A stretch of DNA of 64,000 nucleotides, from assembly GCF_000385925.1 (NCBI RefSeq), contig NC_021175.1, forward strand, positions 2,078,101 to 2,142,100, written 5' to 3'. The DNA is from Streptococcus cristatus AS 1.3089. Lineage in GTDB: Bacteria; Bacillota; Bacilli; Lactobacillales; Streptococcaceae. Both the position numbers and the translations under genes were made by a program. This document shows positions 8,990-17,455 of the stretch, in pieces. The number at the start of each line of letters is the position of its first letter. Within the stretch, counting starts at the first letter, position 1. The notes under the pieces were generated by a model. The model was not told the origin of the DNA, did not search any database, and saw nothing but the letters and a program-made list of their open reading frames with translations.

Positions 8990-10536
8990 GACTTGTTGAC
9001 CTCACTAATTAGCCCCTTGATATCAATCTTACCGTTTGGTGTTAGGGGCAGAGATTCCCGATAGAGGAACTTAGACGGCATCATATAAGACATCATGATA
9101 TCCTGTAGATCCTCCTTGATAGCCTTGGTAATATCGATTTCGCGGTCAAATTGCTCTGCAACACCGTCTTTCAAAATAACGTAGGCCAATAAGTTTTGAA
9201 CCTTATGGTCCTTGTTGTAGCGTGGCACTGCTACTGCCGCCTCGATATACTTGGATTTGTTGAGGTTTTGAGATACGTCCTCTAGCTCGATGCGATAGCC
9301 GTTAAACTTAATCTGGAAGTCCATACGACCGCCATAGAGTAAGAGACCTTCATCAGTCATCGTACCCACATCACCTGTATGATAGGCTGGCAGCCCTTCA
9401 AATTCAAAGAAGGCTTCAGCTGTCTTTTCAGGATTATTGAGGTAGCCCTTAGATACAGCTGGTCCGCAGACAATGATTTCCCCCTGCTGACCATTCGGCA
9501 ATTTTTGCCCATTCTCATCAATGACAAAGGTTGGAGAATCCGCCTTGGTATAGCCGATTGGCAGACGCTTGAGGGTCGCTAGCATCTCATCTGTGATTGC
9601 AACTGCAGACAGAGCCACCGTTGCCTCAGTCGGACCATAGGCATTGATAATACGAGCCTCAGGGAAACGCTCCCGCAATTTCTGGGCTGTCTTGACCGTC
9701 AGCTCCTCTCCATCAAAGTAAAAATGCGTAATGCCTGGCATCTTCTGGCTGTTAAAATCCTCCGAAAGCATGGCCATATCCGCAAAGGACGGTGTAGAAG
9801 TCCAGATTGCTACAGGGAGGCTGAGAATCGCTTCAAATAGCTGCTTGAAGTCCTGAGTCAGACTAGAAGGTAGGGCATAGAGAGTGCCTCCCAGCGCCAA
9901 AGTCGGTGCCCAGTACATAACTGACAAGTCGAAAGAATAAGGCGGTTGCGCCAGCATTTGCGGACGGCTTGGTGTCGCAAATTCCTTATCTGTAATCATC
10001 CAGTTGGTAAAGCTGAGCAAATTATCATGAGAAATTTGCACACCTTTAGGTTTACCAGTCGTACCAGAAGTAAAGATAATGTAGTAATTATCATCTCCCT
10101 TGACTGGATGACTAATCTCATAGGCAGTCTTCTCTGCGTAAGCCGCTCGAACCTGATCCAGACTGAGAATAGCTGCATCTGTATCAGCCAGCGGAAAATC
10201 TGCAATGGCGATAATCAGGCTTGGTTCAGCTACTTCCACAATAGCAGTCACGCGCTCCAAGGCTGAATGACTATCAATAGGAATATAGGCATGACCTGCC
10301 TTAGTCAAGGCCACAAAAGTAGCCAACATTTCATACTCCTGACCACCGTAAACAACGACTGGTGACTTGGGAGCCAGCCCCAAGCTATCAATCTTTGCGG
10401 CCAGTGCATCGGAATCGGCCTTTAGATCTCCGTAGGTATGAACTTGTCCGAGGACATTGTAGACAGGGAAATCTGGCTGCGTCTGAGCAAAGTGCTCAAT
10501 TGCTTCAATCATATCTGTAATTGCTGTATTTGACAT
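8986..10536 (-). CDS. dltA: D-alanine--poly(phosphoribitol) ligase subunit 1 (DltA)
   Basis: A 516-residue AMP-binding adenylation enzyme that activates D-alanine with ATP and loads it onto DltC. The P-loop [15 protein letters not shown] (about residue 152), the [12 protein letters not shown] core motif and the C-terminal [12 protein letters not shown] with its catalytic lysine are present. The length matches the family (about 510). It follows dltX by 20 bases. Confidence 0.96.
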   Translation of the reverse strand: MSNTAITDMIEAIEHFAQTQPDFPVYNVLGQVHTYGDLKADSDALAAKIDSLGLAPKSPVVVYGGQEYEMLATFVALTKAGHAYIPIDSHSALERVTAIVEVAEPSLIIAIADFPLADTDAAILSLDQVRAAYAEKTAYEISHPVKGDDNYYIIFTSGTTGKPKGVQISHDNLLSFTNWMITDKEFATPSRPQMLAQPPYSFDLSVMYWAPTLALGGTLYALPSSLTQDFKQLFEAILSLPVAIWTSTPSFADMAMLSEDFNSQKMPGITHFYFDGEELTVKTAQKLRERFPEARIINAYGPTEATVALSAVAITDEMLATLKRLPIGYTKADSPTFVIDENGQKLPNGQQGEIIVCGPAVSKGYLNNPEKTAEAFFEFEGLPAYHTGDVGTMTDEGLLLYGGRMDFQIKFNGYRIELEDVSQNLNKSKYIEAAVAVPRYNKDHKVQNLLAYVILKDGVAEQFDREIDITKAIKEDLQDIMMSYMMPSKFLYRESLPLTPNGKIDIKGLISEVNKS

Positions 10537-10556
10537 GTGTATAGTACTCTCTTACA

Positions 10557-10688
10557 TTAAAATTCATTGTAGATAAAGCCACCTTGACCTTGACCAAGGT
10601 AACTAAAGAAATAAAGCAGGGCTACGAAAATCACAAAGTATAGCAATGTCTGCCCTACAAACTTATAAATCGTCTTATATTTCGTCAT
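10557..10688 (-). CDS. dltX: Teichoic acid D-Ala incorporation-associated protein DltX
   Basis: A 43-residue protein read as MTKYKTIYKFVGQTLLYF, one transmembrane helix, then FFSYLGQGQGGFIYNEF. DltX is the small first gene of many dlt operons. Its C-terminal F-x-Y-x-x-F motif (here FIYNEF) is required for D-alanylation and is thought to shuttle the acyl group between DltB and DltD. It is easily missed because of its size. Position immediately before dltA and the intact motif make the call firm. Confidence 0.93.
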   Translation of the reverse strand: MTKYKTIYKFVGQTLLYFVIFVALLYFFSYLGQGQGGFIYNEF

Positions 10689-10726
10689 TTCATTCACTCT
10701 TATCTTTTTTTAGATAGACATAGATT

Positions 10727-10756
10727 ATTTTACCATTTTATAGAGAAAGATTTCAA
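10727..10756 (-). promoter_or_regulatory. Probable dlt operon promoter
   Basis: On the minus strand TTGAAA (10751-10756) and TAAAAT (10727-10732) are 18 bases apart, about 40 bases before dltX. No obvious CiaR box (TTTAAG repeat) accompanies it. Confidence 0.5.
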
Positions 10757-10860
10757 TATAAAAGCTATCAATTGTGTAAAGTTCTTGTAAGGAAATAAAG
10801 CGGAAAAGAGTCACTTCCCTTATCTTTCAAGGATGAAATCCTTTTCAAAATCTATAAGTA

Positions 10861-10921
10861 AAATTTCTATATATTGCTTGACTTTCAGTACAAAGGGTGT
10901 TATCCTATGTATAGAAAATTT
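10861..10921 (+). promoter_or_regulatory. padR operon promoter bracketed by an inverted repeat
   Basis: TTGACT (10878-10883) and TATCCT (10901-10906) are spaced 17 bases apart. AAATTTCTATA (10861-10871) and TATAGAAAATTT (10910-10921) form an inverted repeat on either side. PadR proteins bind long inverted repeats overlapping their own promoter, so autoregulation is likely. Confidence 0.55.
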
Positions 10922-10954
10922 ATATATAATATTTTTATATATAGGAGGTAGTAC

Positions 10955-11281
10955 ATGTATTTCCCTACATCTTCTACCCTGATAGAATTTCTGATTTTAG
11001 CGATTTTAGATAAAGAAGATTCCTACGGCTACGAGATTAGCCAGACCATCAAGCTCATTGCAGATATCAAGGAGTCCACGCTTTATCCTATCCTGAAAAA
11101 ATTGGAAAAGAGTCAGTATTTAGAGACTTACTCTCAGGAATATCAAGGTCGAAAACGAAAATATTACTCTCTGACCCCAAGAGGTCAGAAACAACTGGTC
11201 AGCCTCAAAAAGGAATGGGAGCTTTATACCAGCACGATTAAGGGCATTATCGAAGGGAGTGTTCGCCATGACAAGAACTGA
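10955..11281 (+). CDS. PadR family transcriptional regulator
   Basis: A 108-residue winged-helix PadR protein: LIEFLILAILDKEDSYGYEISQTIK, then STLYPILKKLEKSQYLETY and the wing GRKRKYYSLTPRG. This short subclass (s1) usually represses its own operon and is induced by envelope stress. An ideal ATAGGAGGT ribosome site precedes the ATG. Its stop codon overlaps the next gene by 14 bases, forming a padR-HAAS-DUF4097 operon. Confidence 0.88.
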   Translation: MYFPTSSTLIEFLILAILDKEDSYGYEISQTIKLIADIKESTLYPILKKLEKSQYLETYSQEYQGRKRKYYSLTPRGQKQLVSLKKEWELYTSTIKGIIEGSVRHDKN

Positions 11282-11867
11282 ATATCTAGCCCAACTAGAT
11301 AACTATTTGAAAAAGTTGCCAGCAAAAGACTATCAAGAAGCCATGGACTACTTCACCGAGTACTTTGACGAGGTCGGTCCAGAGGGCGAGGCAGCGGCTA
11401 TGGCTGAGCTGGGCAGTCCAAAAGAAGCCGCTCACGAGATTATCATCAATCTTTTGGACAAAAAAATAGAAGAAGACAACCAAGAAACTGGCTCTGTCAA
11501 AAATAGCAAGCAGATCATCCAGATTGCTATTCTGTCCATTTTGGCAGCACCGCTGGCAATTCCCCTCCTGATTTTAGCTTTGACCTTGGTCTTTACTTTC
11601 TTCCTCCTCATCAGTGTCTTTGCTTTTGTTATGGCCGTCTTTGCTTTTGCTATGTTTGCCATAGGGGCGAGTCTGATTTGGGACAGCCTGACTCTCGGCA
11701 TGACCACTTCTCTTCCTGCTTTTGCCCTCAGTTTGGGAATGAGCCTCTTAGCCTTGGGGCTGGCTGGACTCTTCTATCTCAGCATTGGTCCTATCCTTCG
11801 CTTTATTAAACTGAGCTTTGTCAAACTCGCTCAAGCCTTGGCACGGAAAGGAGGCCGTCATGTCTAA
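11268..11867 (+). CDS. HAAS domain (DUF1700) membrane protein
   Basis: A 199-residue protein starting MTRTEYLAQLDNYLKKLP...EAMDYFTEYFDE, the HAAS-type soluble domain, followed by about four transmembrane helices (from residue 85 on). Such proteins accompany PadR and DUF4097 proteins in envelope-stress operons; the HAAS domain is thought to touch a partner regulator. The start at 11268 fits the MTRTEY family N-terminus and the AAGGGAG site upstream. Confidence 0.82.
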   Translation: MTRTEYLAQLDNYLKKLPAKDYQEAMDYFTEYFDEVGPEGEAAAMAELGSPKEAAHEIIINLLDKKIEEDNQETGSVKNSKQIIQIAILSILAAPLAIPLLILALTLVFTFFLLISVFAFVMAVFAFAMFAIGASLIWDSLTLGMTTSLPAFALSLGMSLLALGLAGLFYLSIGPILRFIKLSFVKLAQALARKGGRHV

Positions 11868-12759
11868 AGTAAGAAAAAATATATTCCGCTTTGCTATTGC
11901 TGCCTGTCTGCTGGGTATAGGTCTGATACTCGTAGGGCTAGCAAGTGGTGGTCTGCAGGATCTGATGAGGGGTTCAGCCGCTAGCACCAAGATGGCCAAG
12001 CAAGAAGAAACCTATGATAATATCCATTCCTTAAATCTAGAGCTCAACAACCGCTCGGTTGTAATTGGAGAATCGCCCGATGATAAGGTTCATTTGACCT
12101 ATTATCAAGGAGACGGCAAGACAACTGAAAAAATCAGTACCAAGGCCGAAAATGGTAGTTTATACATTAAGGAATCCAGCTTTTTTATCAACATTAGCAG
12201 CAGTCTGCGCTCTTTACTGGGCTTGATAAATGGAGATTTGGAAAGGACTCAACAAGTTATCTTATCCCTGCCTAAGGGAAGGAACTTGGAAGAGGTTAAG
12301 GCCAGTTTGGCTAACGGCAGCCTATCAATCAATGACCTGACAATCAAAAAATTAAAAGCCGATCTCAGCAATGGTTCGATCGAACTCAGTCACAGCCAGA
12401 TTCAGACCGGCAGCATTGAAAGTGCTAATGGCAGCATCGAGCTAGTCCAAACCAACCTGACCGATACTCAAATCAGTCTCGCCAACGGGAGTATCACTAG
12501 TGATAAACTAACCCTCAAGGGCAATATCAACATGTCCAGTGGCAATGGCTCCATCGATCTCCATCTCGCCGAAGAGACCTACAAAGCCATCTCACTGGAT
12601 CTGCAGACAGATATAGGTGACATTGAACTACCCAAGGACATGCAGACCAGCCACGACCAAGAGGACTTCATAGGCGACCGGGTCATTCATACCAATGAAC
12701 AGGCCCAAGCCAAGCTGTCCGCCCGCACCAGCACCGGCAGTATTGAGATAAGTCATTAA
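11860..12759 (+). CDS. DUF4097 (LiaG-like adhesin-fold) membrane-anchored protein
   Basis: A 299-residue protein with one N-terminal transmembrane helix (residues about 9-28) and an extracytoplasmic right-handed beta-helix made of repeated NGS-I/L units (ENGSLYI, ANGSLSI, SNGSIEL, ANGSIEL, ANGSITS, GNGSIDL). This is the DUF4097 fold found in LiaG. It overlaps the HAAS gene by 8 bases and has an AAAGGAGG ribosome site. Role inferred: surface component of a stress-response module. Confidence 0.82.
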   Translation: MSKVRKNIFRFAIAACLLGIGLILVGLASGGLQDLMRGSAASTKMAKQEETYDNIHSLNLELNNRSVVIGESPDDKVHLTYYQGDGKTTEKISTKAENGSLYIKESSFFINISSSLRSLLGLINGDLERTQQVILSLPKGRNLEEVKASLANGSLSINDLTIKKLKADLSNGSIELSHSQIQTGSIESANGSIELVQTNLTDTQISLANGSITSDKLTLKGNINMSSGNGSIDLHLAEETYKAISLDLQTDIGDIELPKDMQTSHDQEDFIGDRVIHTNEQAQAKLSARTSTGSIEISH

Positions 12760-12765
12760 AAATAG

Positions 12766-12791
12766 AACGGAGCCTGATTGGTTCCGTTTTT
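12766..12791 (+). terminator. Terminator of the PadR operon
   Basis: AACGGAGCC-tgatt-GGTTCCGTT followed by TTTT, seven bases after the DUF4097 stop. Confidence 0.85.
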
Positions 12792-12830
12792 ATGGTCCAA
12801 ATGGTAAAATAAGATAAAGAGGTGTTTCGA

Positions 12831-13445
12831 ATGACAAACTATAAATGGCTATTTTTTGATATTGGTTCTACTTTAATCAATGAAGAGAAAGCTTATCAGG
12901 ATAGGATTGAACAAGCAATCGCAGAAACAAATATCACTTATGATACATTTTATCAAAGAATGCTAGTCTTATTTCAAGAGGGGCTAAAGGGGGATTTAAT
13001 AGCGCTACAAGAGTATAGTTTAGAACGACCAAAGTGGAAATCTGAGCTAGAAATACTTTATCCAGATGCAAAAATAGTTTTAGAAACTTTGCATAATCGC
13101 TATAAAATAGGTGTTATTGCTAATCAGCTACCTAACTTAGAAAAGCGGTTAGAAAACTTTGGTATCAGACAATGGATTGACCTGATTATCTCATCAGCTG
13201 ATTGTGGATTTTCTAAACCTAGTTCTAAAATTTTTCAACTAGCCCTTCAACAAGCTTCATGTTCTGCTTCATCTGCTACTATGATTGGTGACAGACTTGA
13301 TAATGATATTGCGCCAGCTAAGGCATTGGGCATGAAAACTATTTGGATAAAACAAGGATTTAGTGCATATAGTCCAATCCAATCACCATCAGAAGAACCT
13401 GATTTTACTGTAAATTCCTTATCGGACCTGCTAAAAATTCTCTAA
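12831..13445 (+). CDS. HAD-superfamily hydrolase (subfamily IA, YjjG-like)
   Basis: A 204-residue HAD phosphatase-like protein. Motif I reads FFDIGSTL, motif II VIANQ, the motif III lysine is in SKPSSKIFQLAL and motif IV is MIGDRLDNDIAPAKALG. The usual acid/base aspartate two residues after the nucleophile is a glycine here (DIG instead of DxD), a variant found in some IA members that may weaken catalysis. The ribosome site AAAGAGGTG supports ATG 12831. Codon use is visibly more AT-rich than in the neighbours on both sides, suggesting separate acquisition. Confidence 0.8.
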   Translation: MTNYKWLFFDIGSTLINEEKAYQDRIEQAIAETNITYDTFYQRMLVLFQEGLKGDLIALQEYSLERPKWKSELEILYPDAKIVLETLHNRYKIGVIANQLPNLEKRLENFGIRQWIDLIISSADCGFSKPSSKIFQLALQQASCSASSATMIGDRLDNDIAPAKALGMKTIWIKQGFSAYSPIQSPSEEPDFTVNSLSDLLKIL

Positions 13446-13512
13446 CCCCACCTTTACTTCCTATAGCCTTTATGTTATGATACTCTATAAAATTTCCCAC
13501 AAGGAGGTCCCT

Positions 13513-14466
13513 ATGAAAAAACTCACATCTGGCATGCACATTCGGGTCGTTAGCCCCTCATCGTCAATCGAACGCCTTGGTGGCTTTGAGGCCAATCTAG
13601 CCGCCAAGGAGCGCTTGGAAAAGCTAGGATTTACCGTGTCTTTTTCGGAGCATTATCTGGAAAATGATATACTAGGCTCTGCCTCCATCGAAAGTCGGGT
13701 GGCAGACATTCATGCTGCCTTTTCAGATGACTCCGTTGATGCTATTCTGGCCACCATCGGCGGTTTCAACTGTAATGAGCTCCTGCCCTATCTAGACTTT
13801 GATTTAATTGCTAGAAATCCTAAGATTTTCTGTGGCTACTCGGACACAACAGCCTTGCTTAACGCCATCTATAGTAAGACTGGCATGCAAACCTATATGG
13901 GTCCCTCCTACTCCAGCTTTAAGATGGATGCCCTGCAGGACTATCAGACCGATAGCTGGCTCAAGGCCGTCAGCCAGACTTCTTATGAATTGACTCCTAG
14001 TGAAAAATGGGGCAGTAATGCTTGGTATCTGCCAGATGCGCCACTGACCTTCCATGAGACAGAGTGGAAAGTCTACAACCATGGAAAAGCCCAAGCCACT
14101 GCTATCGGCGGCAATCTCTCCACCTTCTCACTCCTACGCGGCACCCCCTATGCCCCGACAGATGAAAACTATGTCCTCTTTGTTGAAGAGGCGGAGGAAG
14201 ATGATTATGTGGAGTTTGACCGCAATCTAGCTGCCCTCCTTCAAGCCTATCCTAATCCACAGGCCCTTCTCATCGGCCGCTTTCCCAAAGAATGTCAGAT
14301 GACAGAGGAACTCCTCCTTTATATCTTAGACAAACATCCAATTCTCAAACAAATTCCTGTCCTCTATGACTTGGACTTTGCTCATACTCAGCCACTCTTT
14401 ACCATTACCATCGGTGCTCAGGTGACCGTAAATACGGAGAAGATGTCTATCAAAATTGACGAATAA
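13513..14466 (+). CDS. S66 family peptidase (LD-carboxypeptidase / MccF-like)
   Basis: A 317-residue serine peptidase of family S66. The nucleophile elbow is GYSDTTALLNAI (residue about 115), the catalytic glutamate lies in VLFVEEAEEDD and the histidine in DLDFAHTQP. Family members either trim murein tetrapeptides (LdcA) or cleave peptide-nucleotide antibiotics such as microcin C (MccF). Sequence alone does not separate these, though the absence of a signal peptide fits both. A strong AAGGAGG site precedes ATG 13513. Confidence 0.85.
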   Translation: MKKLTSGMHIRVVSPSSSIERLGGFEANLAAKERLEKLGFTVSFSEHYLENDILGSASIESRVADIHAAFSDDSVDAILATIGGFNCNELLPYLDFDLIARNPKIFCGYSDTTALLNAIYSKTGMQTYMGPSYSSFKMDALQDYQTDSWLKAVSQTSYELTPSEKWGSNAWYLPDAPLTFHETEWKVYNHGKAQATAIGGNLSTFSLLRGTPYAPTDENYVLFVEEAEEDDYVEFDRNLAALLQAYPNPQALLIGRFPKECQMTEELLLYILDKHPILKQIPVLYDLDFAHTQPLFTITIGAQVTVNTEKMSIKIDE

Positions 14467-14474
14467 ACAAGAAT

Positions 14475-14498
14475 CCCTCCTTCCAGCTGGAAGGAGGG
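14475..14498. terminator. Palindromic bidirectional terminator
   Basis: A perfect 24-base palindrome (CCCTCCTTCCAG plus its complement) followed by a T-rich run, between the convergent S66 peptidase and carbohydrate-binding genes. Confidence 0.75.
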
Positions 14499-14543
14499 AG
14501 ATTTCTTTTTTGATTCTATTCAATTAAACTGTCATGATTAAGC

Positions 14544-15795
14544 TTAATGTCTACCAGGACCGCCACCTTGTCCGCCTGGGGCACCGCCACCACCAGGGCC
14601 ATCTGCCGTGATTTCGGTTCGGCTTTGTCCATTAACTGTGATAGTCCCGCCCGTATAGGTAGCCTTGCCATCAAAGTCAAAGGCAGATACCGTGGACGTG
14701 ATAGCTAGGTTTCCGCCTGTCATGATGATATCGCCGTTAGAGTCAAGGGCGTCTGTATCGCCTTGGCCGACCTCAACCTTGATATCACCACCAGTAATCT
14801 TGATGAAAATCTCAGCCCCCGTCGCCGTACTAGCTGCATTGATTCCATCATCCGTCGCATAAAGATCAAGTGTACCGCCGTTAATCGTGACATTTGTTCC
14901 CTCTAAAGCTTCGACACTGGACTTAACTGTGATAGTTCCACCGTCAATCACCGCTGCATTGCTGGCATGAAGACCATCATCTCCGGCATTAATCGTAATG
15001 GTCCCAGACTGGATATAGAGATTTCCGAGCGAAATGTCCTCGTCATTATCTGCGTGGATGGCATCTTCTGTCGCGGTAATATCCAGACTAGCCTCCTTGA
15101 TGTTGATGGCATCATTGGCTGACAAGCCATTCTTGTAGCCTTTAATCGTATAAGTCCCGCCTGTGATACGCAGGTCATCATTAGATTCGACCGCGTTACC
15201 GTATTTTCCTTCGATGGTCAGACTGCCTGATCCGTTAAAGGTCAAGTCATCCTTACTATAAATGGCCGCATCATAGTCAGTATTAGTGTGATTGGCTGAG
15301 TCAGAAATGCTATTCTTGCTTCCTTCAGCTAGGGTAATAAAGGTTTTATCCGCATTTTCTACCACAATGGCTGCATCCGTCCCTGTTATAGTCACACCAT
15401 CTAGGACGATTTGTACCTTGTCTTGATCGCCAGCCTTGACGACAATCTGCACATTTTCACTGCTGCCAGAGAGGACATAAGTCCCAGCTGCCGTAATGGT
15501 CACCGTGGATCCAGAAACGCTGGCTCCGTCACCAGATGTCTTGGCTGTGGAGCCGCTCAAGCTAATCTTGGTCGCTGTCGACTCATCATAAGAAGCATCC
15601 TGATCACGATCCGTGAAATGGCTAGATGTGTCTGTCTTTGTCGTACTGGTAGCCGTTTGAGTGGTCGTGGTACTAGCACTCGTAGGAGTGCTGGACTGGC
15701 TGGTCAAGCTACAAGCTCCCAAGATAACACTCATTAGCGCTAGGGGCACCATTAGTTTTATTTTCTGAACTTATTTTTTTCTTGCCTGTTTTCAT
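14544..15795 (-). CDS. Carbohydrate-binding beta-helix lipoprotein (Cthe_2159/DUF4353-like), apparent N-terminal frameshift
   Basis: The main open frame (14544-15752, about 402 residues) has a lipoprotein signal ending in VILGACSL, a Ser/Thr-rich linker, many short beta-helix rungs (AVESNDDL, AIHADND, GLHASNA, GINAAST, ALDSNGD) and a GPGGGGAPGG tail. That is the Cthe_2159-type fold known to bind acidic polysaccharides. ATG 15752 lacks a ribosome site and has no positively charged n-region. A good site (AGAAAGAGG) with ATG at 15795 begins MKTGKKKISSENK, but one base too many in a run of four T (15756-15759 or 15761-15764, plus strand) throws it out of frame. Removing it fuses both into a normal lipoprotein. 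Confidence 0.75.
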
Positions 15796-15815
15796 GATTG
15801 GCCTCTTTCTAGATA

Positions 15816-16496
15816 TTATAATTCATTTTCTTTCGTAATATAGCGGCTGATAGCAATCTCTAGATTTCCATTGCGCGTGCGCAAGGCATCGATGAGTTCT
15901 TTTTCGGTCATTCGACCATTCAGCTGAATGATGTATTTAAGCTTGAACAAGCTCCCCATATCAGAGGTTTTGACATTGGCTAGCTCAATATGATTTGCAG
16001 CTTTGTTAAAAATATCATCAAAAATGCTCTCATAATCCAGACTCTCTGGTATGACAATGGTCAGCTGGCGCATGGAATGCTTCATCTGCCCGAAATTGAC
16101 CACCTCAAGCAGCAACATGACGAGCGACATGATGAGGGTAAAGACGGTCGCAAAGACCAGATAGCCCATTCCGATGGCAATCCCGATTGTCATGACCAGA
16201 AAAATGGACACCAGCTCCTTGGCCCCTCCCGGTGCGGAACGGAAACGAATCAAGCTGAAGGCCCCCATGACGGCAACCCCTGCTCCCAGACTTCCATTGA
16301 CCAAGAAGATGACAATTGCAATCAAGGTCGGCAAAAGCGCCAAACTCATCACAAAGGATTTGCTGTAAACCGTCTTAAACTGGTAAACCTTGGCAACGAC
16401 CAAGCCCAAAAGCAAGGACACTCCGATTGCCAGCATCATCATAGCCGGATCTACGGCCGTATCGGTAAAAATATCATAAAATAAGTGACTAAGCAT
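15816..16496 (-). CDS. DUF4956 membrane protein
   Basis: A 226-residue protein with about four transmembrane helices in the first 140 residues (including the conserved GAFSLIRFRSAPGGAKELVSIF segment, shown here in part) and a soluble C-terminal ferredoxin-like region. DUF4956 genes are commonly paired with VTC-domain polyphosphate polymerase genes. Its start overlaps the VTC gene by 8 bases. Function unknown; it may act as a membrane partner or channel for the VTC enzyme. Confidence 0.83.
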   Translation of the reverse strand: MLSHLFYDIFTDTAVDPAMMMLAIGVSLLLGLVVAKVYQFKTVYSKSFVMSLALLPTLIAIVIFLVNGSLGAGVAVMGAFSLIRFRSAPGGAKELVSIFLVMTIGIAIGMGYLVFATVFTLIMSLVMLLLEVVNFGQMKHSMRQLTIVIPESLDYESIFDDIFNKAANHIELANVKTSDMGSLFKLKYIIQLNGRMTEKELIDALRTRNGNLEIAISRYITKENEL

Positions 16497-17214
16497 GATT
16501 TACAACTCCTTTATAGTCTGTCGTTTTCTTGTAAGCAACCCCGTATTTGGAAAAGGAGCTTGGGAAGACCTGATGGCGATCCAAAATCTCACTCAGCCAG
16601 AGCGGATAGGCTCCTGGCACCTTGACTTCCATAATCACATGATGATCCGGCAGAAGATTTTCCCCGTAATGGCCATGCAAAAGGCTCAAATCATAGTTGC
16701 GGTAGGTCAAATCGTGGTCAATGGTAATCCGAACATTGGGATCCTCAATCCCCTTCATAGAATAGCGATTGTAGTAGATATACATCATGGGCTGCAGGCC
16801 ACCGTAGCGCTGACTCAGCCAGTCGATTTCCTCACGAATCTGACAATCTTCAATCTTACTGTGATCGCCCTCCAAGTAAGCCTCGGCAGCCACTAGATCT
16901 GTCGAAATGCGGCGTTTGTAGACAATCTTACGCACTTTTTTCTTGATTTCCAAAAAGACTTGACTGTCTTCTCTCGGCTTTTCATCGTAGGTCCGCACGC
17001 GCAATTTTTCTTTAAAATAGGGCTTTTCTAAGGACTCACGAATCATTTGGTAGGTCGGGGTATCATAGTAAAGATTATTAATGGTCGAATAAGCATGCTC
17101 ATCCTCCACCAGATGACCTTCAAGCTCGGTCAATAAATCGTACAAAGTTTCTTTGGAAATAATATATTTGGTTTCAAAGCGTTGAAATTTATCTTTAAAT
17201 GTTTTTTTAGCCAT
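16489..17214 (-). CDS. VTC-domain protein (putative polyphosphate polymerase)
   Basis: A 241-residue VTC domain: RFETKYIIS at the start, INNLYYDTPTYQMIRESL, LRVRTYD, VFLEIKKKVRKIVYKRR, then RITIDHDLTYR and VIMEVKVPGAYPLWL. These supply the basic and acidic residues of the tunnel in which yeast Vtc4 makes polyphosphate from ATP. ATG 17214 follows AAGGGGAGAATCC. It is the first gene of a VTC-DUF4956-lipoprotein unit. Polyphosphate synthesis is the family's known activity; it is not demonstrated here. Confidence 0.85.
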   Translation of the reverse strand: MAKKTFKDKFQRFETKYIISKETLYDLLTELEGHLVEDEHAYSTINNLYYDTPTYQMIRESLEKPYFKEKLRVRTYDEKPREDSQVFLEIKKKVRKIVYKRRISTDLVAAEAYLEGDHSKIEDCQIREEIDWLSQRYGGLQPMMYIYYNRYSMKGIEDPNVRITIDHDLTYRNYDLSLLHGHYGENLLPDHHVIMEVKVPGAYPLWLSEILDRHQVFPSSFSKYGVAYKKTTDYKGVVNHA

Positions 17215-17367
17215 GGATTCTCCCCTTGTCTTTCTTGTAACTAGAGCCATTTTACGGATGAAAACTTAAAGGAAGGCTAAAGAAAACTTAAAGAAAACAA
17301 AACATTCATATTTTCATACCGAATAAAATAGACTTGTGGAGAACATCTATACAATAAAATTCTCTGC

Positions 17368-17383
17368 TGTTTCACGTGAAACA
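17368..17383. other. parS centromere site
   Basis: TGTTTCACGTGAAACA is a perfect match to the ParB-binding parS palindrome, in the intergenic space behind yhgE. The cognate parB is at 62931 in this window. Confidence 0.9.
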
Positions 17384-17415
17384 AAAAAACTTGGTTCTGT
17401 TCACAAAACCAAGTT
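17381..17415 (-). terminator. Terminator of the yhgE/pip gene
   Basis: AACTTGGTT-loop-AACCAAGTT (9 bp) at 17388-17415 with a seven-T tract on the minus strand, about 40 bases after the stop. Confidence 0.85.
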
Positions 17416-17455
17416 ATTCCTTTCGAAGAGAAAATAGTCTGCACTCTTCTCTATC

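Noticed and set aside
12831..13445. HAD hydrolase gene as part of a mobile element
   Set aside because: It is AT-rich compared with its neighbours, but no integrase, repeats or other transferred genes adjoin it.
16495..16896. Plus-strand ORFs over 60 codons opposite dltB, VTC, DUF4956, mnmG, com and other genes
   Set aside because: They are antisense shadows without ribosome sites or recognisable domains, and their positions follow the codon pattern of the real genes.
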